Source: an uncultured Aquimarina sp. (GTDB lineage Bacteria > Bacteroidota > Bacteroidia > Flavobacteriales > Flavobacteriaceae). Taken from it: a stretch of DNA of 62,455 nucleotides. Below, piece after piece: positions 17,314-25,979 of the stretch (position 1 is its first letter; each line of letters starts with the position of its first letter). A program made the position numbers and the translations under genes. The DNA lies in contig CANMLW010000019.1 in assembly GCA_947498705.1 (NCBI GenBank), forward strand, positions 1 to 62,455, written 5' to 3'. The notes below the pieces were generated by a model that saw nothing but the letters and a program-made list of their open reading frames with translations, had not been told where the DNA came from and ran no database searches.

Positions 17314-17868
17314 CTACCTAGGATTTTGAATGATATAAACTTCCATAGCACCCAAGCCATACTTTTTATAATCTCCGTCAGAAATTCTTACATTATCATA
17401 ACGCCCAAAAAGGTATTTCAACTCTTCTTTTAAAACTCCTTGTCCAACACCATGGATAAATACTACTTTAGGAATACGTTTTCGAATCGCAAAATCTAAT
17501 TGTCTTTTTGCCGTATCCAACTGTAAGGTAACCATGTCATGATTAGCCATTCCTTTGGTAGATTTTACAAGTTTATCAATATGAAGGTCAACCTCCATAG
17601 GAGGAGCTTCTTTTACTTTTGGTTTGGATATAGGGCGTTTGGGTCTCTTTTTAAAATTTTCTTTCTCCTGCAGATTTTTATGCACATCTTCATAAGATGG
17701 AACTATTAAATTTTCGGACTCTATCTTTACAACTTCATGCATAAAAAAAGTAAGATCAAATCCATCTTCGGTTTCTATGGTTACTTCTTCATTCGTTTTT
17801 GTTAATACTTTACCTGTTATAGGTTCGTCCAAAACTGAAACCGTATCACCAACATTAATCACACTCAT
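17314..17868 (-). CDS. Smr-domain protein (MutS2 C-terminal-type)
   Basis: 184 residues. An N-terminal SH3-like/KOW-type beta region (about 1-55: VINVGDTVSVLDE...) precedes a basic linker and a C-terminal Smr domain (about 90-184). The Smr domain has VDLHIDKL at the start and FIHGVGQGVLKEELKYLF, whose HGxG is the hallmark of the proposed nicking or RNA-cleaving site. The architecture is common as a stand-alone protein in Bacteroidota. Its start ATG overlaps the stop of the upstream membrane-protein gene by four bases, indicating translational coupling. A decayed partial copy lies ~1.5 kb away. The biological target (DNA or RNA) is not established by sequence. Confidence 0.9.
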   Translation of the reverse strand: MSVINVGDTVSVLDEPITGKVLTKTNEEVTIETEDGFDLTFFMHEVVKIESENLIVPSYEDVHKNLQEKENFKKRPKRPISKPKVKEAPPMEVDLHIDKLVKSTKGMANHDMVTLQLDTAKRQLDFAIRKRIPKVVFIHGVGQGVLKEELKYLFGRYDNVRISDGDYKKYGLGAMEVYIIQNPR

Positions 17869-18074
17869 TCTTCTTCTAGGTATTGATCTGTATCTACTTT
17901 TGTTTTAGATTTTATAGAGGTATTCACCAAAAATATCCCCAACATTAAAAGAACAATACCGATGCTTTGGATATAATAATTTTTGACAGAAGTAGCTATT
18001 TGACTAATTAATAATATTGCCCCTATACAGATAAGAAGTATACTACCAACCTTTTTTATTTTGAGGTAATTCAT
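17865..18074 (-). CDS. Small two-helix membrane protein
   Basis: 69 residues with two hydrophobic segments (about 9-27 and 35-50) and an acidic C-terminal tail ending YLEEE. No family is recognised. Its stop overlaps the Smr start by four bases, so the pair is co-transcribed and probably coupled. The conserved-looking arrangement suggests a real gene despite its size. Confidence 0.7.
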   Translation of the reverse strand: MNYLKIKKVGSILLICIGAILLISQIATSVKNYYIQSIGIVLLMLGIFLVNTSIKSKTKVDTDQYLEEE

Positions 18075-18126
18075 AAAATGAGTTTAAATAAAATCGATGG
18101 CAAAAATATAAAAATAGCTAAGAACC

Positions 18127-18498
18127 TTACTTATTATTAGATTTTTGTTGTTCTTTATCAATAGACTTCTCTATTGCATTTAATCGTTCTTCGGCTTTCG
18201 CTATTTTGGCTTTCCTTTTCGACTTTTCTCCTGCACTCATGGATTGATCTCCATTATTCTTTTTGGCCATGGCCAAACGTTTTCTTGCTTCTTCTACTTT
18301 GGATTTACTATTTTTTCTTCTTTCTATATTCTTTGCAGAACGCTTTCTTTTTGTTGCTTTACCAACCTTTGTTTTAGTTACATTTGTAGTAGACACTTTC
18401 TTCTCTTTTGCTGCCGAAGGTTTTTCTTGAGCTACTAATGTATAGTTGCCAAATGTAACTAATAAAACAGCTATCAATATTAATCTAATAAATTTCAT
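18127..18498 (-). CDS. Exported Lys/Arg-rich helical protein
   Basis: 123 residues. A signal peptide (1-23, ending TLVAQ) is followed by a very basic, low-complexity region rich in Lys, Ala, Ser and Glu with coiled-coil character (KVEEARKRLAMAKK; KAKIAKAEERLNAIEK). Predicted periplasmic or surface. No catalytic motif is visible, and the compositional bias limits homology inference. It lies 52 bases upstream of the two-helix membrane gene on the same strand, so it may belong to that small operon. Confidence 0.7.
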   Translation of the reverse strand: MKFIRLILIAVLLVTFGNYTLVAQEKPSAAKEKKVSTTNVTKTKVGKATKRKRSAKNIERRKNSKSKVEEARKRLAMAKKNNGDQSMSAGEKSKRKAKIAKAEERLNAIEKSIDKEQQKSNNK

Positions 18499-18603
18499 GC
18501 AATCATATTTTTAGTTAAGAAATAGACTTAACCTTACAATTTTTAATCTCTTCTTTTCAATAAATATACCATTTTTATTTGAAGTGTGTGTATGTGATTG
18601 CCT

Positions 18604-19629
18604 TTACTCAATACAATTTCTTATTCTCTCTGTGGCTGTTTCTGCAGTAATATCACGTTGCGGCATCCCAAACATTTCATAACCTACCATAAATTTTTTA
18701 ACAGTAGCACTTCTTAATAAAGGAGGATAAAAAGTCATATGCCAATGCCAATGTTCATTATCCTTACCGTTGGTAGGTGCTTGATGAATCCCGCTAGAGT
18801 ATGGAAACGAGCAATTAAACAATCGATCATACGCTTTTGTGATCACAGAAATACTTTCTGCAAAATTTATTCTTTCTTCTTTTGATAATGCTGCTATCGA
18901 TGCTTGTGATCTTTTTGGAAGTATCATTACTTCGAATGGCCAAACTGCCCAAAACGGAACAAGAGTCACAAAATCATCATTTTGATAGATGATACGCTCC
19001 TCATGTTTTAATTCTTGCTGTAAATAATCACTTAAAAGTGTTCTTTTATTTTTCTCAAAATAGATATACTGTTGCTGATCTTTTTTTACAACCTCATTGG
19101 GTAATGTAGACTGTGACCAGATTTGCCCATGAGGATGTGGATTGCTACATCCCATTACAGCACCTTTATTTTCAAATATTTGTACATAGTTAATCCCATC
19201 AAGGTTTCCTAAATCCACATACTCTTGTTGCCATAGATGTACTACTTTTTCTATGTTACTCACAGACATTTCTGCCAAACTCTTAGAGTGATCCGGACTA
19301 AAACAAATTACTTTACAAATTCCTGTTTCGCTCGCTGCTCTCAGGAGCCCGTCTTCAACTATAAAATCAGGACTTTCTTTTTGAAGTGCTGCAAAATCAT
19401 TGGTAAAAGAAAAAGTATCAGTATACTCTGGATTTATTGCACCGTTGGCTCTAGTGTTACCTGCACATAGGTAGCAGTTTTTGTCATAAGCAGGTCTTTT
19501 TATATGTTCTATGTTTTCTTCTTGTCCCTGCCATGGTCTTTTTGCTCTGTGTGGTGATACTAACACCCATTCTCCCGTAAGTATATTGTATCTTCTGTGC
19601 GAGTATTGTTGTAATTCTGTTTTTAACAT
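18604..19629 (-). CDS. galT: Galactose-1-phosphate uridylyltransferase
   Basis: Transfers UMP between UDP-glucose and galactose-1-phosphate (Leloir pathway). I choose the ATG at 19629 (MLKTELQQYSHRRYNIL, 341 residues). An upstream in-frame ATG would overlap the preceding gene further. The nucleophilic His is H167 in NPHPHGQIW, and a zinc-binding CxxC (CYLC) and HWHWH are present. The length matches the ~345-residue class I GalT. Last gene of the nine-gene minus-strand operon; its start overlaps the stop of the NTF2-like lipoprotein gene by seven bases. No galE is present in the window, so epimerisation must be supplied elsewhere. Confidence 0.94.
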   Translation of the reverse strand: MLKTELQQYSHRRYNILTGEWVLVSPHRAKRPWQGQEENIEHIKRPAYDKNCYLCAGNTRANGAINPEYTDTFSFTNDFAALQKESPDFIVEDGLLRAASETGICKVICFSPDHSKSLAEMSVSNIEKVVHLWQQEYVDLGNLDGINYVQIFENKGAVMGCSNPHPHGQIWSQSTLPNEVVKKDQQQYIYFEKNKRTLLSDYLQQELKHEERIIYQNDDFVTLVPFWAVWPFEVMILPKRSQASIAALSKEERINFAESISVITKAYDRLFNCSFPYSSGIHQAPTNGKDNEHWHWHMTFYPPLLRSATVKKFMVGYEMFGMPQRDITAETATERIRNCIE

Positions 19630-20063
19630 GAAGTATCTGCAATTATTTTCCAAGTACCATCTATCTTTTTAAAAATAATCATAAAAACTCCCTGGGCATT
19701 ACCTACTGTACGAGTAAGATGATAGGACCCCATTACATAATAGGATTCATGACTAATTTTGGAGATGTTTTCGATAGTAAACTTTAGTATACCTGTATGT
19801 GCTTGGGTAGGATATCTTTTTTTATAATTAGCCAATGTTTTATCCCAACCAAAAGTTAATCCACTACTACCATAAAATTTTAAGGAATCAGATTGCCAAT
19901 ATCCTTTCATATATTCTTCTATATTATGAGCAGACCAAGCTTTTTCTTGCGCTTTTAAGACCTCAATTATTTCGTTCTTATCATTTGTGTTTATTTCTTG
20001 ATTTTCGGCTTTACAAGCCCCTAAAATCAAAAATAAACATATTATATACCCTTTTAGTTTCAT
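19623..20063 (-). CDS. NTF2-like (DUF4440/SnoaL-type) lipoprotein
   Basis: 146 residues. The lipobox LGAC places the lipid on C17. The mature part has the NTF2-like cone fold pattern: an amphipathic helix VLKAQEKAWSAHNIEEYMKGYW, then strands ending in MIIFKKIDGTWKIIADTSC, typical of DUF4440 proteins. Such proteins bind small ligands or act as accessory enzymes; no catalytic residues are assigned. It lies between galK and galT with tiny gaps or overlap, so it is expressed with galactose catabolism although it should sit in the periplasm. Its role is unknown; binding a sugar or handling a side product are guesses. Confidence 0.8.
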   Translation of the reverse strand: MKLKGYIICLFLILGACKAENQEINTNDKNEIIEVLKAQEKAWSAHNIEEYMKGYWQSDSLKFYGSSGLTFGWDKTLANYKKRYPTQAHTGILKFTIENISKISHESYYVMGSYHLTRTVGNAQGVFMIIFKKIDGTWKIIADTSC

Positions 20064-20065
20064 TC

Positions 20066-21217
20066 TTAACGTACTCTATAAGTTCCTTTGGACAATTTTA
20101 CCGTATAAACACTACATGCGCTATTAAATTTTTCTTGATAAGCTTTTTGTATATCCCGAATATAAGCTTCTATTTCATTCTTCTTTGTTAGTTGTATAAC
20201 ACAACCACCAAATCCTCCTCCCATCATCCTGGCTCCTATTGTATGTGGGTTATTTTTTGCTTCAGTTACCAAATAATCTAATTCTTCACTGCTTACTTTG
20301 TATTGTTCTGACAATCCTTTATGAGAAGCATACAATAGTTTTCCTAAAGTATGAATATCTTCATTTCTAATTGCTTGCAAGGCATCTTTTACTCGAGTAT
20401 TTTCCTGAACCACATACAATGCCTGTTGATAGGCTTCTTCTGGAACCTGATTTCTTACAGATTCTAAAATAGTTTCTGTAGCATCTCGTAAAGCGCTAAT
20501 TTTAAGTAATTCTGCTACTCTTTCGCAAACCGATCTACGATCATTATAGGCGCTATTCGCCAAACTATGTTTTACATTGGTATTAATTAATAGAATACCA
20601 TACTCCTTAAAATCTATGGTTATCGGTATGGCGCTAAGATCTCTGCAATCTAATTGTAAAGCCATATTTTCTTGTCCATACATACTGGCATATTGGTCCA
20701 TAATACCGCATTTTACTCCTACAAACTGATGCTCTGCCTGCTGAGAAATAAAAATCATTTCTTCTTTGGATAGTCCTAATTCGAAAAGTTCATTTAAACC
20801 AAAAACAATACTATTTTCTAGAGCTGCAGAAGAAGATAATCCGGCTCCATCGGGTATATTACCTCCAAACACCAAATTAAAGTTATCAATATGTTTTCCT
20901 TTCTTCTGTATTCCTGCAACAACACCTAAAACATAATTTCTCCAACCACCATCTTCTAAGGGTTTGATGTTATCAATAGAAAATTCTATTTTTTCTTCAA
21001 TATCAATAGCATATACGCTACAACAATCGGTTTTACTTTTTTGCACCGCTGCAACGATTCCTTTATCAATTGCTGCAGGAAACACAAACCCATCGTTATA
21101 ATCTGTATGTTCTCCGATTAGGTTAATTCTACCAGGAGAAAATACAACAACAGGAGCTACATTAAATTTTTTCGTAAAACAAGATTCGACTCTGGTTATA
21201 AGCTCTAGATTTGTCAT
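20066..21217 (-). CDS. galK: Galactokinase
   Basis: Phosphorylates alpha-D-galactose at C1 with ATP. I place the start at the ATG at 21217 (MTNLELITRVESCF, 383 residues); the frame extends 15 codons upstream into the symporter gene. The galactokinase signature GRINLIGEHTDYNDG (about residues 28-42), the GHMP ATP loop GAGLSSSAAL and the C-terminal MMGGGFGG are all present. Length is typical. The gap to the symporter stop is five bases and to the following lipoprotein gene two bases, so it is firmly within the operon. The aldose epimerase and beta-galactosidase upstream supply its substrate. Confidence 0.96.
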   Translation of the reverse strand: MTNLELITRVESCFTKKFNVAPVVVFSPGRINLIGEHTDYNDGFVFPAAIDKGIVAAVQKSKTDCCSVYAIDIEEKIEFSIDNIKPLEDGGWRNYVLGVVAGIQKKGKHIDNFNLVFGGNIPDGAGLSSSAALENSIVFGLNELFELGLSKEEMIFISQQAEHQFVGVKCGIMDQYASMYGQENMALQLDCRDLSAIPITIDFKEYGILLINTNVKHSLANSAYNDRRSVCERVAELLKISALRDATETILESVRNQVPEEAYQQALYVVQENTRVKDALQAIRNEDIHTLGKLLYASHKGLSEQYKVSSEELDYLVTEAKNNPHTIGARMMGGGFGGCVIQLTKKNEIEAYIRDIQKAYQEKFNSACSVYTVKLSKGTYRVR

Positions 21218-21222
21218 TGGGG

Positions 21223-22803
21223 TTATGCGTAATAAATGTAAATACTTAAAACAATTAGACAAATACCAATACCAACACTATTCATATAGCGCCATGGGGT
21301 AATATCTACTTTTTCTGTATATTCTAGCTGGAAAGCATCTTTTCTAGGTCGAAACTTACCAATAAGCAACATGATCAGAACATTTAGTACAAATAAAATT
21401 GCCATTACATGTAAGAAGTGAGGAAATTGCCCTACAAAAACAAATTCATCCAACAAAATATAAGCAATATAAAGAACAACTCCAGAAACAATGCCAATTT
21501 TGGCAGCAATGGCTGGTACATATTTGGTCAAATAACCGACTACTATAATAGTTAATATAGGAATGCTATAACATCCATTAACTTTTTGTAAGTATCCAAA
21601 TAAACCATCTGATGCATTTGCAATCAAAGGAGCAATACACATGGCCAATATCGCCAATATAATTCCAAATCTTTTACCTGCTTGCACTATTTTTTTCTCT
21701 GAAGCATTCGGATTAAAATGTGATTGATAAATATCAACTCCGAATAAGGTTACCGAACTATTTAATGCAGAATTGAATGAACTTAATATGGCTCCAAATA
21801 AAACGGCCGCAAAAAAACCTACCCAAGCTGTTGGTAATACTTTTGACACTAACATTGGGTATGCTTCATCTGGATTTTCGAGAGAACCTTCGAACATATG
21901 ATAAGCAATTAATCCAGGTAATACCACAATAAGAGGGCCTAATATTTTTATAAACGAAGCCAGAAGTAGTCCTTTTTGTCCTTCTTTAAGATCTTTTGCC
22001 CCCAATGCTCTTTGTATAATAGCTTGATTGGTGCCCCAATAAAACAACTGTACCAGCATCATTCCTGTAAATATAGTACCAAATGGAATTGAAGACTCTG
22101 GTCCACCTAGTGCTTTAAATTTTTCTGGGTGTGATTCTGTTAAAGCAGAAATACCTTCAAAAACGCTTCCTCCTCCTATTGCCATTAATCCAAAAATAGG
22201 GATTAGCATTCCTCCTATCAATAACCCTACTGCATTGATTGTATCCGATATTGCAACTGCTTTTAATCCTCCAAAAATAGCATAGATAGATCCTGTAATA
22301 CCAATTGCCCATACCGTAATCCATAAAGCCGTTGTTTTAGAAACTCCCAATAGTTCAGGAACATTAAACATATTACTAATAGCCAATGCACCCGAATACA
22401 ATACAATAGGTAACAAAACAACAACATAGCCACTCAAGAATATGGCAGAAGTTATTGTTTTGGTAGTTTTGTCATATCTATTTTCCAAAAACTGTGGTAC
22501 TGTAGTTAATCCACTCTTCAAATATCTTGGCAATAAAAACATCGCGGTAATCACCATAGCTATTGCTGCCAACGTTTCCCATGCCATTACCAAAATACCA
22601 TCTTTAAAAGCAGCTCCGTTTAGCCCTACAATTTGTTCTGTAGACAAATTGGTTAAAAGTAATGAACCTGCAATGACAACTCCTGTCAAACTCCTACCTC
22701 CTAAAAAATACCCATCAGAGGTAGTATCACTGGTCTTTCGGCTTTTAAAATAAGAAATGATGGCTACTAATAATGTAAACCCTATAAATGTTACAAATTG
22801 CAT
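21223..22803 (-). CDS. Sodium/sugar symporter (SSS family, SGLT-like)
   Basis: 526 residues from the ATG at 22803, with about 14 hydrophobic segments, an inner-membrane Na+-coupled transporter. The order of motifs (RKTSDTTSDGYFLGGRSLTG near the N-terminus, ANLSTEQ-like NLSTEQIVG, and FGAILSSFNSALNSSVTLF) matches the sugar-transporting SSS branch (SglT/SGLT). It starts four bases after the beta-galactosidase gene and is followed by galK. Galactose released in the periplasm is therefore the most likely cargo, although glucose is possible. Confidence 0.92.
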   Translation of the reverse strand: MQFVTFIGFTLLVAIISYFKSRKTSDTTSDGYFLGGRSLTGVVIAGSLLLTNLSTEQIVGLNGAAFKDGILVMAWETLAAIAMVITAMFLLPRYLKSGLTTVPQFLENRYDKTTKTITSAIFLSGYVVVLLPIVLYSGALAISNMFNVPELLGVSKTTALWITVWAIGITGSIYAIFGGLKAVAISDTINAVGLLIGGMLIPIFGLMAIGGGSVFEGISALTESHPEKFKALGGPESSIPFGTIFTGMMLVQLFYWGTNQAIIQRALGAKDLKEGQKGLLLASFIKILGPLIVVLPGLIAYHMFEGSLENPDEAYPMLVSKVLPTAWVGFFAAVLFGAILSSFNSALNSSVTLFGVDIYQSHFNPNASEKKIVQAGKRFGIILAILAMCIAPLIANASDGLFGYLQKVNGCYSIPILTIIVVGYLTKYVPAIAAKIGIVSGVVLYIAYILLDEFVFVGQFPHFLHVMAILFVLNVLIMLLIGKFRPRKDAFQLEYTEKVDITPWRYMNSVGIGICLIVLSIYIYYA

Positions 22804-22807
22804 GTTA

Positions 22808-25800
22808 CTATTGTTTAGTTGGTTGTATGATAAATGAATACTTATATTTTTTTGATGGTATAGTATATTCTTCATGAACTGGTCGTCCCCATGAGGTATC
22901 GCCTCCTACTCCCATTTGTAAATAATCTATATTAAACTGTATTGTTTCACCTATGGTAATATCTGCTCCATGTTTTTTGGTTACAGGCACCAATCCAGAA
23001 GCAGAAGCTGCTCCATCTTTATCATTATTAAAATCTAATTCTTGCATCGCAAATGGCCATACACTGGTATTAAGAAATGATGAAACTCCCTGTACATGAA
23101 TTGATAATTTGTCTGAAGCAACTTTCATCCACCTTACATCGGTTTTATTACCTGTTTCCTGTGGTCTGGAATACACATGAAACTGATCAGAGACTTTACC
23201 AGCATATTCACTGGTCTTCACACCAGTTTTTCGATCCCAATAGCTCTCATGCGGTCCATTACCATACCAAGCTACCGATTCAAATTCATTTGATAATGTT
23301 ATATACATTCCTAATCGAGGAATATTCGGCATCTCTCTTTTTGCTGGCATAAATTGATAATCAACCGTTAAAATTCCATCTGGTCGTAAATGATAAGCAA
23401 CGTTAACTTTTGCCTGATTATCTGGTAGTGTATATACCACTTGATATCCAATACCCTTTGCATCTTTTTGAGGAGCTTTAAAAAGATTGGCTTTATAACC
23501 ATAGGTGGCATTTTGCCAGATTTTTGCCCATTTTGGCATGCCATTTCCTAAATCATTATCTGTAGGAGGTCTCCAAAAATTGGGTCGAATAGGTTGATTC
23601 GTCACCGTATTCTCATCATGAATCCAATTTAAAATTTCTCCTGTATTACTGTCTAATTGTATAGAAACCAATCGATTCTTTATCTCTACTATTTCATCTC
23701 TCTTATTTATTTCCAAATCATTTGTATACGTTAATTTGGGTATCGCAGTAATTCCTTTTTGTATAACAAACTGATCCCAAGCAATTTCATAACCTTTTGA
23801 AAGAAGTGGTGTATCATTTTTTTGATGTAAACTTACTTGTAAGATACACTCTGCATCATCTCTATATTTTGAAGGAAACTCATCTAGCTGAAATGTAACT
23901 TTATGCTGTGCCCGTATTCCCAATGGAATATCTTCTTTTGTTTTAACTACTTTACCATTTTCTAATAATTTCCATGACATTGTTTTATCCGAAAAATCAG
24001 TAAAGAAATTTTTATTTTCGATTTTAATCATCCCATTACCTAAATAAGTAAACTGTACAGGCTCGTACACTTTTTTAACCTCTGACAGGTGTGGATGTGG
24101 ATTTCTATATGGATCGACCATTCCATTATTTAGAAAATTACCATCTGTGGGTAAATCTGGGTGATAATCATGACCGTATGCCAAATAAGGCTTCCCGTTT
24201 TCATCTTTATACTCTAAACTTTGATCTACCCAATCCCATATATAACCTCCTTGCAGATTAGGATACTTTTCTATAATATCCCAATAATCCTGTAAATTAC
24301 CTATAGAATTACCCATAGCATGTGCATATTCTATCATAATAGATGGCTTGTCTGACTCAGACTCACCATGATCTATAAGATATTTGGGCTTAGGGTACAT
24401 TGGACAATATACATCTGTATAGTCTTCTTTACCTGCGGGTTCGTACTGCACAATCCTATTACTATCCTGATCTTTTAACCATTTGTAGGTAGCTCTAAAA
24501 ATATCTCCCTCTCCTGCTTCATTACCCAAAGACCATGAATAAATAGAAGGATGATTTCTATCTCGATAATACATTCTTTGTACTCTTGCCATATGCGCAG
24601 GAAGCCAGCTCATCTCATTACCTATCTGTGTTTTTTCATCGATGGCCAAAGGATGACTTTCTATATTTGCTTCATCTACCACATAAAGACCATATTTATC
24701 GCATAAGTCTAACCAATACGGGTCATTGGGGTAATGTGCACTTCTAACTGCATTGATATTATGTTGTTTCATTAACTTGATATCTTTTTCCATAGAAGCT
24801 CTGGATACGACATGCCCTGTATAAGGATCGGTTTCATGACGATCTACCCCTTTTATATAAATTGCTTTTCCGTTAATCAATACCTGGCTATTTTTAATTT
24901 CTACACGTTTAAAACCAATCGGTCGGCTGATATATTGATTATTGTTAGTGTTATCAGGGTCTTCTAAAGATATTTTTAAAGTATACAAATTGGGAATTTC
25001 TGCAGACCAATGTTTTACAGTCTCTATTATTTTATTAAACTCTAATCGCTTTGTAGAGTTCGCTTCAACCTGAATATCTTGTGTTGCTTCGAATATTGTA
25101 ATATCTTGATCAAGAATCTTGAGAGTTAGTTTTCTCTTATGTTTTTTTGATTTATGCTGATTGGTAACTAAGACTCCACCATTAAAAATTCCATTCGTAT
25201 AAGAATCATCAAGATTGGTATCTACAAAATAATCTGACAAATGAACTTTGGGGCATGTATACAGGTATACCTCCCTCTCTATCCCACTCATTCTAAGCAT
25301 ATCCTGGCTTTCGAGATAGCTGGCATCACTCCACCTAAACATTTGTAATGCTATAAGATTGGTTCCTTTTTTTAGAAACTCTGTAATAGTAAACTCTGCA
25401 GGAGTTTTACTACCCTGAGAATACCCAACATATTGACCATTAATATATACATACATTGCAGATTTTGCGCCTGCAAAGTGCAGGATAATATCTTCTGCCA
25501 AAAACTCTTTGGTCAAGGTTATTTCTTTTCTATACGTTCCTACGGGGTTATAATCTTTGGGTGCATCTGGCCATGTTGTGGTAAAGGGGTATCGTTCATC
25601 CAAATAAATAGGGCGGCCATATCCTTCGACTTCCCAATTGGCTGGAACGGGTATTTCATTCCATTGCGAATCATCAAAATCAGCATGATGAAAAGTAGTT
25701 GGTCTTTGTTTGGGATCTTTTACCCAATTAAATTTCCAGTTACCGTTTAAGCTCAAAAAACGTCTTGATGCTTCTTTATTGGATATTATAGAAGAGTCGA

Positions 25801-25951
25801 ATCCAAAGAAAGTAGCTCTGGGAGATAATTTATGATCTTCAAACTTTTGGTGATCATAATGAAACGTTTGTTCTGCAACTGGTGTTAGCGTCTTTTTTTT
25901 ACAACCAATTACCGCGAACAATACAAGTATTGCCGTTAACCTTATTTTCAT
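22808..25951 (-). CDS. GH2 beta-galactosidase, lipoprotein
   Basis: 1047 residues, the length of LacZ-type enzymes. The signal peptide ends in the lipobox VIGC (C17), followed by basic residues rather than an acidic export signal, so a periplasm-facing anchor is likely. Domain order is the GH2 sandwich/Ig domains, the TIM barrel, and a C-terminal small-chain domain. The acid/base Glu is E478 in SLGNEAGEG and the nucleophile E541 in IMIEYAHAMGNS. YGRPIYLDERYPF and NAVRSAHYPN are LacZ signatures. It is fifth in the operon, between the kinase-aminotransferase fusion and the Na+/sugar symporter. The substrate is a beta-galactoside; its identity depends on the locus. Confidence 0.94.
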   Translation of the reverse strand: MKIRLTAILVLFAVIGCKKKTLTPVAEQTFHYDHQKFEDHKLSPRATFFGFDSSIISNKEASRRFLSLNGNWKFNWVKDPKQRPTTFHHADFDDSQWNEIPVPANWEVEGYGRPIYLDERYPFTTTWPDAPKDYNPVGTYRKEITLTKEFLAEDIILHFAGAKSAMYVYINGQYVGYSQGSKTPAEFTITEFLKKGTNLIALQMFRWSDASYLESQDMLRMSGIEREVYLYTCPKVHLSDYFVDTNLDDSYTNGIFNGGVLVTNQHKSKKHKRKLTLKILDQDITIFEATQDIQVEANSTKRLEFNKIIETVKHWSAEIPNLYTLKISLEDPDNTNNNQYISRPIGFKRVEIKNSQVLINGKAIYIKGVDRHETDPYTGHVVSRASMEKDIKLMKQHNINAVRSAHYPNDPYWLDLCDKYGLYVVDEANIESHPLAIDEKTQIGNEMSWLPAHMARVQRMYYRDRNHPSIYSWSLGNEAGEGDIFRATYKWLKDQDSNRIVQYEPAGKEDYTDVYCPMYPKPKYLIDHGESESDKPSIMIEYAHAMGNSIGNLQDYWDIIEKYPNLQGGYIWDWVDQSLEYKDENGKPYLAYGHDYHPDLPTDGNFLNNGMVDPYRNPHPHLSEVKKVYEPVQFTYLGNGMIKIENKNFFTDFSDKTMSWKLLENGKVVKTKEDIPLGIRAQHKVTFQLDEFPSKYRDDAECILQVSLHQKNDTPLLSKGYEIAWDQFVIQKGITAIPKLTYTNDLEINKRDEIVEIKNRLVSIQLDSNTGEILNWIHDENTVTNQPIRPNFWRPPTDNDLGNGMPKWAKIWQNATYGYKANLFKAPQKDAKGIGYQVVYTLPDNQAKVNVAYHLRPDGILTVDYQFMPAKREMPNIPRLGMYITLSNEFESVAWYGNGPHESYWDRKTGVKTSEYAGKVSDQFHVYSRPQETGNKTDVRWMKVASDKLSIHVQGVSSFLNTSVWPFAMQELDFNNDKDGAASASGLVPVTKKHGADITIGETIQFNIDYLQMGVGGDTSWGRPVHEEYTIPSKKYKYSFIIQPTKQ

Positions 25952-25979
25952 GATGTTTATGTGTGAGAGATTGCTTTGC

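Noticed and set aside
22442..22753. 103-residue plus-strand ORF inside the symporter region
   Set aside because: Antisense to a clearly real transporter gene with intact motifs.
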